Positions 1-12,033 of a DNA stretch of 64,000 nucleotides are shown here, piece after piece. The stretch's first letter is position 1, and each line of letters opens with the position of its first letter. Source of the DNA: Dioscorea cayenensis subsp. rotundata (lineage: Eukaryota > Streptophyta > Magnoliopsida > Dioscoreales > Dioscoreaceae); contig NC_052473.1 in assembly GCF_009730915.1 (NCBI RefSeq), forward strand, positions 15,892,100 through 15,956,099, in the 5' to 3' direction. The notes under the pieces are model-generated. The model was not told where the DNA came from and did not search any database. It saw nothing but the letters and a program-made list of their open reading frames with translations. A program made the translations under genes and the position numbers.

Positions 1-957
1 CCTTTGTTTTTGTTTTTTTGTTTTTTGTTTTGTTTTTGTTTCGATTTTATTTTGTTTTTATTTTGTTACCAATTTTTTTTTAAAAAAAAACATGTTTGGA
101 TACCAAAGTTTTATGTTTGGGAAAGCAAAAAGCACAAAAGCAAAAATAATAATATTGTAAAATTTTGTATTATATTCTTAATTTATATTAATATAATTTT
201 TATAATTTTTTATATTAGTACACAAAATTAAGTTCCATTAGTAAATAAAGTTTTTTTTATATATTTTTATCAAAAATATAAAATATTGAGATGTCAAATT
301 TTTATAAATTTGTATTAGCAACAAAAAAAGGAACACATGATTTATAGATTTTTTTGTGAAAATGAGGAGAAATTTAGAAAAAAACTAAAGGAGATTTCAC
401 AAGAAAAATCTCAAATTTCTAACTATCTTTATCTTAAATTTCTTAACTGTCTTAAAAAAAAAAAGAAATAAATCTAAAAGATGATGAAAGAAAATAAATT
501 TTGAGATCGGAAAAACAAAAAAAAAACAATTATGAAGAAAAAAAATAGTTGAAGATCTTGGAACGTTTATCTAAACCATTAATGCTTATGAGAAAAAAAA
601 ACAATTAATGTCATTGATGGGTTAAGTTAATGTTTTGGAAACGTTTTCAAAATAGTTGAAAACATAAAAATTGTGTTTCCACTTTTTTTTGGAAACATGG
701 GTGTTGTTTTCAAAATTTTGGAAACAAAAACACTACGTATTTTTCTTATTTTGTTTTCAAAATTTGGAATTGGCAACAAAAGCAAAGATTTGGCAACAAT
801 GCCAAACGAACCCTTAACGATCAGAATTTCAAGAAATTCTACAAACAATAATAGAGATGGTAATTTATATTCAACAAGTAATAATATCATCATCAAAGGT
901 AGAAATATTAATAGATTATCATTAGAAAGAAAATCAAACCAATTTTAAATTAGTCCA
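1..957. other. AT-rich non-coding DNA, possible degenerate TIR element
   Basis: The stretch is very AT-rich with long T and A runs. No reading frame resembles a known protein. The segment ending near 820 (a 'gccaaacgaaccc' end, read outwards as gggttcgtttggc) looks like the terminus of a plant MITE, but no convincing partner end or target duplication is visible. I see nothing else supportable. Confidence 0.4.
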
Positions 958-1090
958 GTCTAACCGGTTCAAAACAATTCAATCACAGTTCATTAAAAAC
1001 TGATTTTATATGAGTGGTTGAACCGGATTGGTGGCCGGTTCGCAATTGATCCGGTTGAACTGGTCATTCTGGTCATGTTTTTAAAACATT
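958..1090. repeat. CCGGTT-rich repeat remnant
   Basis: Several copies of ccggtt or aaccgg lie within about 130 bp, ending in tgtttttaaaacattg. This pattern is common in plant non-autonomous repeats whose ends read 'aatgtttta...accgg'. No full terminal structure is visible, so the superfamily is not assigned. Confidence 0.45.
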
Positions 1091-1549
1091 GATTATCCCA
1101 AAAAAATTGGTGTCTTGTTGAATATCAAGGAAATCTTAGTACCATATTTGGAGACAAAATATCATTAATTCACCCCCAAAAACCAATGAGAACCATTTGC
1201 ACACATCGAAAATAATCTTAAGAAATACACGAGTTGATGAACTCTAGCCCACAGTCAAACTAGATTACCAACAATTGCATTAGTGTCTTTAAGGATCTAA
1301 GGGAAAATATTTTAAAAGATTCGCTTTAGACCTCGCGGCCATTTACCTTCTATGCCTATATATAGACACATATACAGAATCATGGATAATGCTTTGGACA
1401 GAGATGATGCTTGAGTGGGCAACAGAACTGATGAACCCCTTAGCAGTGAGCATTGTTGTGGATAATGTTCTAGCCCAGAGCAGTGAGCATTGTAGGGGAT
1501 AATGTTTTAAATTAATGAGATATATGATTTTGAGTTATTGAGCTTGTTA
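1091..1549. other. Non-coding spacer with a short direct repeat
   Basis: No gene is recognisable. A roughly 28-bp direct repeat (agcagtgagcattgt followed by ggataatgtt) occurs near 1442-1471 and 1477-1504. It is otherwise ordinary AT-rich spacer. Confidence 0.4.
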
Positions 1550-1557
1550 ATTACTTG

Positions 1558-2185
1558 CAAGGCTGGTCTTAGGGAATATGGGGCATTAGGCAAAATCATA
1601 ATAAATAATTTTAAATTTTTTATCAAATAATAAATTATATAATAAAAATAAAAATAAAAATAATCATAAATCAATTAAATAAGATAAATTTTATAGTTTA
1701 AAAAAACAATTAAAATTTTTAAAATTATAATTATATGGAATGATGGTAGGATAATAGTAAATAAAAAGTTTAAAATTTTTTTTTACAAAAACAACATGAA
1801 TTATGAGGCCCTAGAAAATTACGATTCTTTATCATAAGAAGAGATTTATTGCACATTGATATTATCAAAGGTTATAGTTTTAAAAAAATTAAAATTTAAT
1901 GCAAATTGATATTAACATAAATTAAGTGTTATAATTTGAAAAAAAAATTTAAATTTTTTAAGATAATTATGTAGATAGGATGATAGTAAATAAAAATATT
2001 AAATATAATCTTCTATAAAAAAGAAAACATGTGAGGTCCTAAAAAATTGCGGAGCCCTATAATAAAGCCATTGCATATTGCATATTGATATTGTAGAATA
2101 ATACTATACAAATAAAAAATTTAAATATATTTTAAAAATTTTTTTATGAATTATGGGACCCTGGGAAATTATGAGGTCGGCCTTG
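1558..2185. mobile_element. Non-autonomous hAT-type element (628 bp)
   Basis: The element starts caaggctggtc and ends ggtcggccttg, giving imperfect terminal inverted repeats (CAAGGC-G--C). It is bracketed by a perfect 8-bp duplication, ATTACTTG, at 1550-1557 and 2186-2193. An 8-bp duplication is typical of the hAT superfamily. The inside is AT-rich and has no transposase. It carries several diverged copies of a 'gaggccctagaaaattac'-like motif (around 1805, 2030 and 2155), which look like repeated subterminal binding sites. It must rely on a transposase encoded elsewhere. Confidence 0.82.
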
Positions 2186-2193
2186 ATTACTTG

Positions 2194-2770
2194 TTATACC
2201 TATCATAAGTAAAAAAAAAGATTAATATGTAGTTTGTCAAACACGGCATGAGCTATCAAACGGTCCATTGGACATAAATAAGCAAGCTTGTTATTCTTAG
2301 AGTCCATTGGAATAATAAGCAAATGTAGCTCTAGAGTCCATTGGAAGATCTTCAATTCGATACGTAATTGATGCTATATGTGTTTTTTTTTTCTATGAAA
2401 GTTGAGTCTAGCGTGGAGAATGAAACACAAACTAAGGTCAAGTCTAGAGTCTATGCATAATTTCCATTCTAGCAAATACATGAAAACAAAAGGAGAATAT
2501 TTTTAAATGGAAAACATAAAATTTTCTTGTTATATAGATGGCAACTTATAAATATATTTTTTAAAATCTTTCAAAAGTTGTATAATATCAATAATGTCTA
2601 AATTTAAAGAAAACATCTCATCCATTTTGCTCTAGATAAAAATTTTACTTTACAATAAATAGACTAAGATTGGAATAAAGAAGAATCATCTGTTATAGGT
2701 ATTGATTTATTTTTTAATTAAAAATAAAATAATAAATATTTTTTTATCAGATCCCTGCAAACATTTTAAG
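2194..2770. other. Spacer with remnant of RLP upstream repeat
   Basis: Near 2225-2350 the sequence 'cggcatgagctatcaaacggtccattgg...aataagcaagctt' matches the repeated unit found upstream of the RLP gene at 57534 and at 50966-51236. The short string gtccattgga recurs three times. This is therefore probably the distal upstream region of the RLP at 7950, pushed away by the Mutator-like insertion at 4053-7745. The rest is AT-rich with no gene. Confidence 0.5.
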
Positions 2771-2772
2771 AA

Positions 2773-3674
2773 GGTCTATTTGGTGGACTTGATAAGTGTG
2801 ATAGAATTTGATAGACTATCACATCCTGCTATTATCTTTTGTTGCATGAGCCAATAAGATATGATAGTCTTAGCACTTTATCATACCTGTCACATGATAG
2901 CTAATCCTAAAGAGAGAGTCATGATATATAGAAACGGGTAGGACACGAGGTGGATATGATAGACTATCACGTTATGCTATTATCTTTTGTTTGGTGAGCC
3001 AATATGATATGATTGTCTTATCCTATATATTGCACTTCACTGTACCGGTCACATGATAGTTAATCCTAAAGGGAGAGTCATGATAGAAACGGGTAGAATA
3101 GGAGAAAAAGTTAAATGTACTTTTTTGCCCTTTTATTTGGTTTTCTCTCTCATTTAGGGTTTCATTATATCTCTTCTTTTAATCTTTGAATCCTAAACTT
3201 GGGACAAAAAGCTTGCCAATAACTAGATAGGACACCAATTTCATTATTTTAAGTAGGGCTTCTCACATTTGAAGTGGTTAAAGGGTTTCTCCGTCAATCT
3301 CGTACTTAAACATATTTTTTTTTTATCTAATTTTCTTTTATGATCATGTCTTATTATAAATTTCTCTAGACGGATGATTTTTTTTCTTATTTTTCTAATT
3401 GATTTCGATGTGATCTATTTATTTTTGCTACATATATGTATTCCGGGTTATCATAAAGGGTAATTTTGTCTATTTACATACAATTCATATCATATCCATC
3501 TATTATCAAATCCACTTCAAACGCAAAATAGAATAACAAAATACTATCCAATGGCTTATATGGTGCACATCAAATCTAAGATATGATATGAGTTCATTTG
3601 CTTATATTCTTTCCTACTCAAATCCAATTCTCATATCTTATCGGCCGATATCCTATATTGTCCACTAAACGGGC
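2773..3674. mobile_element. Possible TIR DNA transposon with internal tandem duplication
   Basis: The left end reads ggtctatttggtggac and the right end is its imperfect inverse (gtccactaaacgggc). A TAA sits outside each end (2767-2769 and 3675-3677), which would suit a PIF/Harbinger-type MITE, but the TIR mismatches leave the call uncertain. Inside, a segment of about 148 bp is duplicated in tandem (starting at 2810 and again at 2958, both beginning gatagactatcac and ending near gaaacgggtag). There is no coding capacity. Confidence 0.4.
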
Positions 3675-4042
3675 TAAAATTATTTATCAAATATAATAAC
3701 TCCAGTTGATAATGGAGGTTTGAATGTAGAGTTTAAACTCGATTTCCATCTATAATGAATCCACAAAACTGATAGAAAAATTATTAAGTGGAAAAATATA
3801 GAATCCCTTTGGAACAATAGATACCATATTAAAGCAAATTGGAAAATGGAATGGTTTTTCAAGCTCCGTTGAGCCCACAACTGTTGCCATAACACCATTT
3901 TGGACATTGATTTATATTTCAAGTGATGTAGAACATGACGAATTTTATGGATTATTAATTGTGAACTTGATTTCTTCTCCCATTTTTTTTAAACTATTAT
4001 AAATTTAATTTATTGCATACGCGTAACATGGATTAGAGAAAG
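3675..4042. other. Non-coding spacer
   Basis: AT-rich spacer between the element above and the Mutator-like element. The 80-codon open frame on the minus strand here resembles nothing and is probably chance. Confidence 0.4.
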
Positions 4043-4052
4043 ATGTTTTTGC

Positions 4053-4328
4053 GGGTAAATTTTTTGGTAGGGTACCCAACTATGGTGAATTATCACTATG
4101 GGGTCCAAACTTTGATTTGTATCAAAATGGTGCCTCAGCTTTAATTCTGTTTCACCGGTCAGTCACCCGAAAATTTCTGGCTTGTTTCATCCGACGTGGA
4201 CGTCGGGAAGTCGATGTCAGCGCTTATTTGCCTCGTCATCTGCGCAGCTGGTGATGCCACGTCATTTTAAGTGTGCCACTTGTGTAACCCTACCCCATGT
4301 TAGCACACCAACATTGCCACCAAAGCCT
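4053..4328 (+). repeat. Left TIR of MULE
   Basis: It aligns along its whole length with the inverse of 7470-7745, including the shared block gctgcgcag...gatgccacgtca. The short open frames across it are by-products of the repeat. Confidence 0.85.
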
Positions 4329-7300
4329 CATCCTCTTCCTTTCACTCTCAGCCAAGTTCCATCGAGTTCTGCTGGGCTTCTGCAGGTCTCCATCGAGTTC
4401 TACCAGGCTCTGGTGACTTCTACCGGTCTCTATCGACTTCTGTCGGGCTCCGATGAGATCTGCCGGTCTCCATCGACTTCTACTTGATTCATTCGTGAGA
4501 AAGAAAGGGACAATGAAGGCAGTATGGGGGATGGAATCTTGTGACAATAGGTTGAGGCAGTTGTTGTTGGCAAGCCTGCCCTAAATTGTGTTAATGGTTT
4601 TGGATGATGTTATTAATCATTTGTTGTAGATTTATAAAACAATGGCCTTGGTTAGATGAAATCATTTGTTTAATTTGTTGTATTTATTTATTTATTTATT
4701 TATTTTTGTGAATGTATGCAAACATGCAATTTACCTTCAAGCATGTAAATTTTTGTATATTTTTTTCAGTTAGTACTATTTTTCAGGTCATGCCTCATGA
4801 ATATACATCAGCCCAAAAAAAATGAAACACTTAAATATGCATTTAAGATTTTTTGTTTATTTGATCACCAAATGGAAACCCACATAATGAATCTACATTT
4901 AAGATATTTTTGTTTTAATTGATGACCAAATGAAAACCTTACAGTGAATCTGCATTTAAATTGAATGTGTGAAGTTTGTTTAAATCTGCATATCTAAGTC
5001 TAACCTGCCAAAAATATTAATGGTCAGAAGATTTACCAAATGCTCTTCCATTGATCACCAGCTATAACTATTTTCATTCTTACAAAATGGGAATCATTAC
5101 AGACCTAGATGTTGTTATGAACTAACACAACATAGATGAGAAGATTTACAAAATTGGCCAACAGTACAAAGTACATCAAAAGCTTTACAAAATTGGCTCT
5201 ATAAATTTGGGCAAAGCAAAAATTATGTTGGTTAATCCACATGTGTACCAACAAATGGTTACACAACACAATACTAACACATGGTTACAAAACATCAAAA
5301 AAAAAAAAAAAATCACAAGCAGACTGCATTTCCTTCATGGGTTGGTTGAGCTAGCAGAGGAGCCATTTCCTGGTGGTAGCCATGCCCTCTTTCTCTTGAC
5401 AGCACCTGTTGCCTCTGCCCTACTCCCTTCTTTGACATCTTTCTGGTTTCCCTGGGACCTTAGCTTAGGGACAATTGCGGCAGAAATAGGATTTTTAAAT
5501 GGTGGATTGGCATCAGATGAAGGTCCTTCATTTATCCTTGCTTTTTTTAGACCTAATGGTTATCTTTGGTCTTCTCACTTTGGGGTTTCTCCAGATGGGT
5601 AATTCCACATGGGCTTTTTTTGGTTAGGGTATTGTTGGAACTCGCCAATGTGATGGGGAAAAAAATTGTTTAAGACTTCATTTTTCAAATTTTTATCGAT
5701 TTTTAAGGCATACCGTGTGACGAGAAGCCACGACTCATGTTGTTGTTGTCTCATAGAATATTCTACTAAGGGTGTTGCTTCATGAATTGCTTGAACAGGA
5801 ATTGTAATGAACTGCAATGGTAAGCAAGAAAATTAATTACCTTACCTATTAAATAATGGTGATATTCTCCTAGGCTTCATAGATTAATTAGCTGATAATT
5901 AACACATCAACATGAACATCAAAATAAATATCACCCAGTTTATCACCTGTGACACCTGATGATCCAATGCTGGTGGTGTTATGTGATATTCTCCCCCTGC
6001 TTCTGTATTTGCTTCAGCTCTCTCATTTTCATCAATTAGTCTCAAAGCATCATTCTAATAATTTCCATAAGAACATAGTTAGATAAATAAAAAATACCAC
6101 ACAACTTGCTTACAACATCAGCTCTCTGACATACCATTGCAGTGTGTAAAGTAAGTTAAATTATATCTAACTACACATAAAAACCAAAGAACATATAATA
6201 AATCATGCCCTGTAACTAACTTAGATCACATTTAACTTGACATGTAAAATCAATGGAATTTGATTTAAGTTAAAACATTGAGACCCCAAACTTCACATCT
6301 TAACTTGACATGTAAAAATCATATTATAAAACAAAACTTTTCATTTTTTTAGTGTTTTTTTATTTCATTTTGCCTTCTTATTTTTTGGTAAGACAATAAG
6401 CAGAAAAGACTGGAGAGATTGAGCATGCACAAGCTAAGACCTCAGCAGAGGTCAAAGCAGTTAAAACATCCCTATTAGGCTATGTTCTCACTTTCTATGA
6501 CCATTATTGGTTGCCAGTAAACAGATTGATTCCAATTATGGTGCCCATTTATGTGTTGATGTTTGATTGTCCTGCAATAGCATTTATTATGTGTTGATAT
6601 TTGAGATTAATGTATTTTTAGATTGTGTGAAAAATATATTGGTTTGCCATAATTATGAATGAATGAATTTACTATTGCTTTTCATTTTAAAAGAATTGAT
6701 TTCACTGTCTGTTAAGAGATGCCAAAATGTTTGAGTTGATTGTCTACATTAATTTTCTGTTTCATATATACCCCTGAAGGTTTCATGAACTTCCAAGTAG
6801 TAAAAGATTCTTGCTTACATATTATAAATATTCACTACCTTGCCAGTTTTAACAAGTGAGTTAATGCCATATATCTCACTATTATTTTAATTTCTATTCT
6901 TTTAAAATTACCCAATGAATTGAGAATAGATGCTTTTATGTCAATGTACAGGTAAAAATTCCTAAGGAGGTACTTTCCTTTTCATGTGAGAAAAACTACA
7001 TGAGAAGAACTATATAAGCATGTGTGTGGTTTTTTGCTTTGAAAACATAATGGTTTGAATGGCTACCATTAACCTGACACACAAGGGCATAAATTAAAGA
7101 AACATTAAAGAAATAAAAATCAGGGCATCAAGAAAAATCATGGCATAAAGGAATAGAGTTAGGGCATCAAGAAAAATCCAATTGTGGACCCGAACTTCAC
7201 ATGAACGTCACTTTCAAAAATTAATAATGTTGCCAAAAGTGATAGGGTTTAAGAATATGAGCACTTACAATACTCAGGGGCTTCCTCCCCCTCATGTCTT

Positions 7301-7469
7301 CTCTCCCAATTTACTGCCATCTATTCTTCAAGCTTGTTGGTCACCGCAATTTCGTTCATTGACTACAACCTTGAGCCTCCCTTGCTAGATTGAAGACAAA
7401 CCCTAGATTTGCTTGCCCTTTCTCTCCTCTTCTCTCGGGAACAAAGACAGAGGTTAGAGATATGAAAAA

Positions 7470-7745
7470 GGGCTTTGGTGGCAATGTTGGTATGCTGACA
7501 TGGGGTAGGGTTACACACGTGGCAAACTTAAAATGACGTGGCATCACCAGCTGCGCAGATGACGTGGCAAATAAGGGCTGACATCGACTTTCCGGCGTCC
7601 ACGTCAGATGAAACAAGCCAGAAATTTTCGGGTGATTGACCGGTGAAACGGAATTAAAACTGAGGCACCATTTTGATACAAATCAAAGTTTGGACCCCAA
7701 AGTGATAATTCACCATAGTTGGGTACCCTACCAAAAAATTTACTC
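7470..7745 (-). repeat. Right TIR of MULE
   Basis: Inverse copy of 4053-4328. It ends ...ccaaaaaatttactc and is followed by the 10-bp duplication at 7746-7755. Confidence 0.85.
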
Positions 7746-7867
7746 ATGTTTTTGCTGACTTGACTCTTGGCCGGACCCATTAGAAAAACAGCCAGCCTTG
7801 AAGTATAAAAAATCAATGTATAATGTGTCAAGCACGGCATGACTTGACTCTTGACTATGCGTAGATG

Positions 7868-7949
7868 TTAGTCATGGCACATTATTATAAATAAATATTG
7901 TTGAGGGGGTAGCTAAGTGCCTCACACATAGCTAATTAATTAATTAATT
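7868..7949 (+). promoter_or_regulatory. Core promoter and 5' leader of RLP at 7950
   Basis: The block ttagtcatggcacattattataaataaat (7868-7896) contains a TATA-like tattataaataaa. It recurs almost unchanged at 51071-51099 and at 57445-57473, in the last case about 60 bp before the paralogue's ATG. Conservation between paralogues whose surroundings have diverged supports a core promoter. The leader from TATA to ATG is about 55 bp and includes a short taat repeat directly before the start codon. Confidence 0.6.
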
Positions 7950-10900
7950 ATGATGAAACACTTGCAAATATCTCTCCTGTGTTCATCCTCGCTCAGTACT
8001 CTTATGTTGTTTTGGATGATGTTGCTAGTTCATCATGTCTTACAAGAACCAACTGGTTGTTTTGCTTGTGTAGAGGAAGAAAGGATTGCTCTTCTTGATA
8101 TCAAATCAGTAATTACTGATCCATTCTCCTCCTATACGTCATGGAATAAGAGTTCTGTTGATTGTTGTAGTTGGTATGGAGTGCATTGCTCACCCACAAC
8201 AAAACATGTCAATCGATTGGTTGTTACATTTGCATGGGAGAGTAACAGAACTCTAAACGTCTCCTTGTTCCATCCTTTCCGGGAACTACGAAGCCTCATT
8301 CTATCAAGCAACGACTTTAACGGTTGCATCCCTAGTGATTGTTTTCAGAGTCTGGCAAAATTGGACAACCTCAGACACTTGGATCTCTCCTCCAATAAAT
8401 TTTACTTTATCAATGGTACTATTATGCATATGTTCATTATGTTATTGATTTTCTTGTTGTTTCTATTTGTTGGCCTACTCATGTTTTGCGCACACAGTAT
8501 CCAGTGCCACATTGAAGTTGAGCAAACTTAGATACTTGGATTTGTCCTACAATAAATTGAATGAAAGCATTGTTCCATATTTGGTTGGACTATCTTCTCT
8601 CAAGGCTCTTTATCTGTCTGGGAATAACATGGGTGGTGACCTTCTACTCAAAGGTAATGTGCAATTGTTTTTAAAAAATGTAAAAATTAAATAAAATAAA
8701 AATTAAAAGTGACAATATAAATAAATAATTTTACCATATTTATTTCCCAAAGAGAGATTTAGGGGAAAAAAATCAAATAAAATGCTTCATTAAGGCTCAA
8801 GTCCTTATGCAAGGGTACAATAAAGTGGGGTTGAAACACAAGTACATTGATAAAAAAAAAAATATTGTTAATTTTGCAAGTATTTTACATTGTCCTTTGA
8901 TTAATTTTCATCTCGTTTTAAATTTAATTAATTTACATTTATTGATTCATACTATCATTTAATGATAAATATTATTTATTTATTCTCTTTCAGGATTGGG
9001 CACTCTAAAGAATCTTGAAGAGTTGAGCATCAGTGAAAATAATTTAAATGGAGATATTGGGTTGTGTCTTCAAAATCTATTGCATCTCAATTATTTTGAT
9101 ATCTCCTACAACCAAATCCGAATGCCTTTTCCTTCAACTATCATTAGAAACCTCACAAAACTCGCGTATGCTTTCTTTTCAAACAATTGCTTCAGGGGTG
9201 TCATCTCAATAAGTGATTTTGCTAACAATACTGAGCTAAAAGTGTTAGATTTCTCTAACAATAATCAGCTAGAGGTCCAATTTGAACATATAGGGTTGAT
9301 GCCATCATTTCAACTTGATGGTATTTTTTTATCCAACTGCATTGTCAATAAAGGGTCTAGTTCAATTCCCATGTTTTTGTCCACTCAGTATCAGATAAAA
9401 TACATTGATCTTTCTAATAATAACCTTAGTGGCAACATTCCGACATGGTTATTTCAAAATAAAACTGATCTACTTTATCTAAATTTAAGAAATAACTCAT
9501 TAACTGGACCATTGATCATCCCGTCTCGTCTCAAAAATTTGTTATGGTTTGATGTATCCAATAATAAACTCATTGGAGAAATACCTGTGAGCATTGGCTA
9601 TGTGATTCCTAGTATAGGACATTTGAACATGTCTGATAATTTCTTGCAAGGTGTCATCCCTTTCTCATTTAAAAATTTGAGTCAACTGAACACTCTAGAT
9701 TTATCAAATAACAGGTTATGTGGACAAATTTCTAATTCTATTGAATATTTAGATAAACTTTTTGTGTTAGACTTAGCTAAGAACAATTTTCAAGGAAATA
9801 TGTTTAAAAATAACTTTAACCTAACTTTCCTATCAAGTTTTATTGTTAATAGAAATCAATTGAGTGGAGAAATCCCAAGCAGTATTTGCAAGATGGTTGA
9901 GCTTGGAACTTTAGATATCAGTGAGAATCAATTGTTTGGTTCGTTGCCTAATTGTATGAACAATTTGATCTACCTTGAGGTTTTTCATGTTGGAGGAAAT
10001 AATTTAGAAGGAAATATACCATCTACATTTTGTGGTTTTCAAAAACTTAAATCCTTGGATCTCTCGAATAATCACTTCTCTGGTTTAGTTCCTTCTTGCT
10101 TCAATTTGTCTAGCTTGTTGTATTTGAATTTGAATGATAATAACCTCACAGGACCTTTTCCAAGTGCTTTTTTTGGCAACCCTCTGGAAGTACTAGACAT
10201 GGGAAACAATCATTTCATTGGTGATATACCTAATTGGATAGACACCCTCCAAAATCTAAAGATATTCTCTTTGAAAGGAAACCATTTTAAAGGACCAATC
10301 CCTGAACAAATATGCGACCTAAAATATCTTCGCATATTAGACTTTTCTCAAAACAATTTATCTGAAGATATTCCTCCATGCGTTCATAATATGGGCCATA
10401 ATTTGGCTTCTCAGTATCAGTTCCTGGAAGTGGTTGTAATTGGCATCGGTGGGACGATCATTCCCAATGTTGTGAAACACTTCTCTTCAATGCCTTATGA
10501 TATTGCATTATTTTGGACTTCTATTGTGTACATTGATTTTGCAACAAAAGGTAGATCATATACGTACAAAGGTGATATCATCAGCTACTTTTCAGGACTA
10601 GATTTGTCTTGCAACAAATTGGTTGGTCGGATCCCAGTGGACATCGGCAACATGACATGGCTCCAAGCATTAAATTTGTCCAACAACATGTTGTATGGCC
10701 CAATACCTAATACATTAGCAAGGTTGGTAGAGATTGAAAGTTTAGATCTCTCACACAACATGCTAGAAGGAAGGATTCCTTCACAACTAGCAGAGTTGCA
10801 TTTCATTGAATCTTTCTCAGTGGCATATAACAACCTCTCTGGCCCAACACTTGGGATGGTTGGACAATTTAGCACATTCGAGGAGAAAAGCTACGAAGGG

Positions 10901-11185
10901 AATCCTTATCTTTGTGGCCCTCCCTTGGTGAAGAGTTGCAGTAATATATCATCACCACAACAAAATCAAGTTAAAGATGGCCACAAAAACGAAGAAACAA
11001 TGGAGCACCTTATAACCATTGCAATTTTTGTTTTGGGTTTCATTATGGGCTTTTGGGGATGGATGGCTCTCCTATTTTTCAAGAGAAGTTGGCGTTACTC
11101 TTTCTTTCTAGGGGTGGATGGATACATGGAGGATATTGTTGACATGGCTAGAAATCTTCTAGCAAAGATTAAATCGCGTCTATAG
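7950..11185 (+). CDS. Intact LRR receptor-like protein (RLP), three exons, 937 aa
   Basis: Exons are 7950-8415, 8498-8653 and 8994-11185. The splice junctions (..caatg|gtacta, acacag|tatcc, ctcaaag|gtaatg, tttcag|gattgg) keep phase and give one open frame of 937 codons. Order of domains: a signal peptide (about residues 1-38); a cysteine-containing LRR N-cap with VEEERIALLDIK and the pair of cysteines in WNKSSVDCCSWYGVHC; a long array of extracellular plant-type LRRs (LxxLxLSxNxLxGxIP); a non-LRR island around residues 672-735 followed by about four more LRRs; a GNPYLCGPPL C-cap; an acidic linker; one membrane span at about 880-903; and a cytoplasmic tail of about 34 residues with no kinase. 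This is the layout of plasma-membrane RLPs of the Cf/RLP15 type, which signal through partner kinases such as SOBIR1 and BAK1. The ATG at 7950 is followed at once by a second ATG (7953), which matches the paralogue's start. The ligand cannot be inferred. A frameshifted copy lies at 57534-61159. Confidence 0.9.
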
Positions 11186-11463
11186 GCATTGGTTGCCTTA
11201 TATTTTAGCGGCAAAGCTTGTGCTTTATTGTCATTTTCTCTCTCTCTTATTGGGAGCCTTAATCACTTAGCTAGTTTGTGATAGTCTATTTATGTTGTTT
11301 CCCCGTATATGTATTATTGTTTATTCTGCATTGTAACTATCTACTTTATTTTTTGATAAATGCTTGTAATTAATACATTTTATCCAAAAGAAACAAGCAA
11401 ATAATTAGTGGGTTTCATATTTTCATTCTTGAGACACATTGGCTGAGACAGGATTGAATTATT

Positions 11464-11581
11464 ATTATTATTATTTGATAAAAGTGGATAAACCACAAAT
11501 TTATTAAAAAAGGAACAACAAAGAGTAGTAGAGAACAGAAAAACAAAGAAAAGTAGATGCTATTACCAGAGATGAGGCAAA
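11464..11581 (-). mobile_element. 5'-truncated LINE 3' end (118 bp)
   Basis: It begins with an (ATT)n tract and the shared 3' signature gataaaagtggataaaccacaaattta, that is, a (TAA)n-tailed element on the minus strand. A 12-bp duplication, gattgaattatt, flanks it (11452-11463 and 11582-11593). The paralogous spacer near 61435-61450 lacks the insert and has only one copy of the site, so it was inserted after the block duplication or lost cleanly from the other copy. Confidence 0.75.
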
Positions 11582-12033
11582 GATTGAATTATTTTATGAT
11601 GTCTTGCAATTTAATTAACTCATCCATTCAAGGAAATTTTCAACTATGTAATTGAGAGATGTGTTAACTGGTTCAAAATATTGTAAATTTATGATAATTC
11701 AAAAGTAATATATATATATATATATATATATTGTTGATAATCCCTTGATTCGACTTGAGTTAAATTAATCAATTGTTTTGTATTTAATACAAATTAAATT
11801 ATTTAAGTTCATTTAAGGTTAAGGAATTTATTTAATAATATATGTTCATAGTCTTATATCTATTAATTTTAAAAATATATAGTAGATTGGTGAAAAAGGC
11901 ATCTAAATAATTATAAACGATAAAAACATACTAACAAAGCACATAAGCACATCATGTGTGAACATCAGAAATATTACCTTCCCCAGCTCAAAACAATCAT
12001 AGAACTCAACAATCTTGAATTGATGGATTTTTT

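Larger units (their letters stand above)
4053..7745. mobile_element. Non-autonomous Mutator-like element (MULE) with long TIRs
   Basis: Inverted repeats of about 276 bp form the two ends (4053-4328 and 7470-7745), starting G[G/A]GTAAATTTTTTGGTAGGG. They are flanked by a perfect 10-bp duplication, ATGTTTTTGC, at 4043-4052 and 7746-7755. Long TIRs with a 9-11 bp duplication are the hallmark of plant MULEs. The 3.1-kb interior shows no MuDR-type transposase. A lysine/arginine- and proline-containing reading frame on the minus strand near 5330-5820 is interrupted by stops and is not recognisable, so it could be captured host sequence (Pack-MULE) or degraded element sequence. The insertion lies about 200 bp upstream of the start codon of the intact RLP at 7950 and so separates that gene from its distal upstream region. 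Confidence 0.85.

Noticed and set aside
1..231. 75-aa phenylalanine-rich protein at the left edge
   Set aside because: Produced by T-rich low-complexity sequence.
4182..4547. Open frames on both strands in the left MULE end
   Set aside because: They lie in the TIR and flanking repetitive sequence, with low-complexity serine/proline or charged composition and no family resemblance.
5207..5817. 131-aa and 80-aa frames inside the first MULE as genes
   Set aside because: No recognisable family, no splice or start context, and overlapping frames on opposite strands; kept only as unexplained interior sequence.
8996..11185. A separate 729-aa protein starting at a TTG codon
   Set aside because: This is exon 3 of the RLP; it joins in phase to exons 1 and 2 through a standard acceptor at 8993.
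11708..11731. AT-repeat as an element border or regulatory site
   Set aside because: A plain (AT)n microsatellite; similar tracts occur at 22200, 33640 and 34075.
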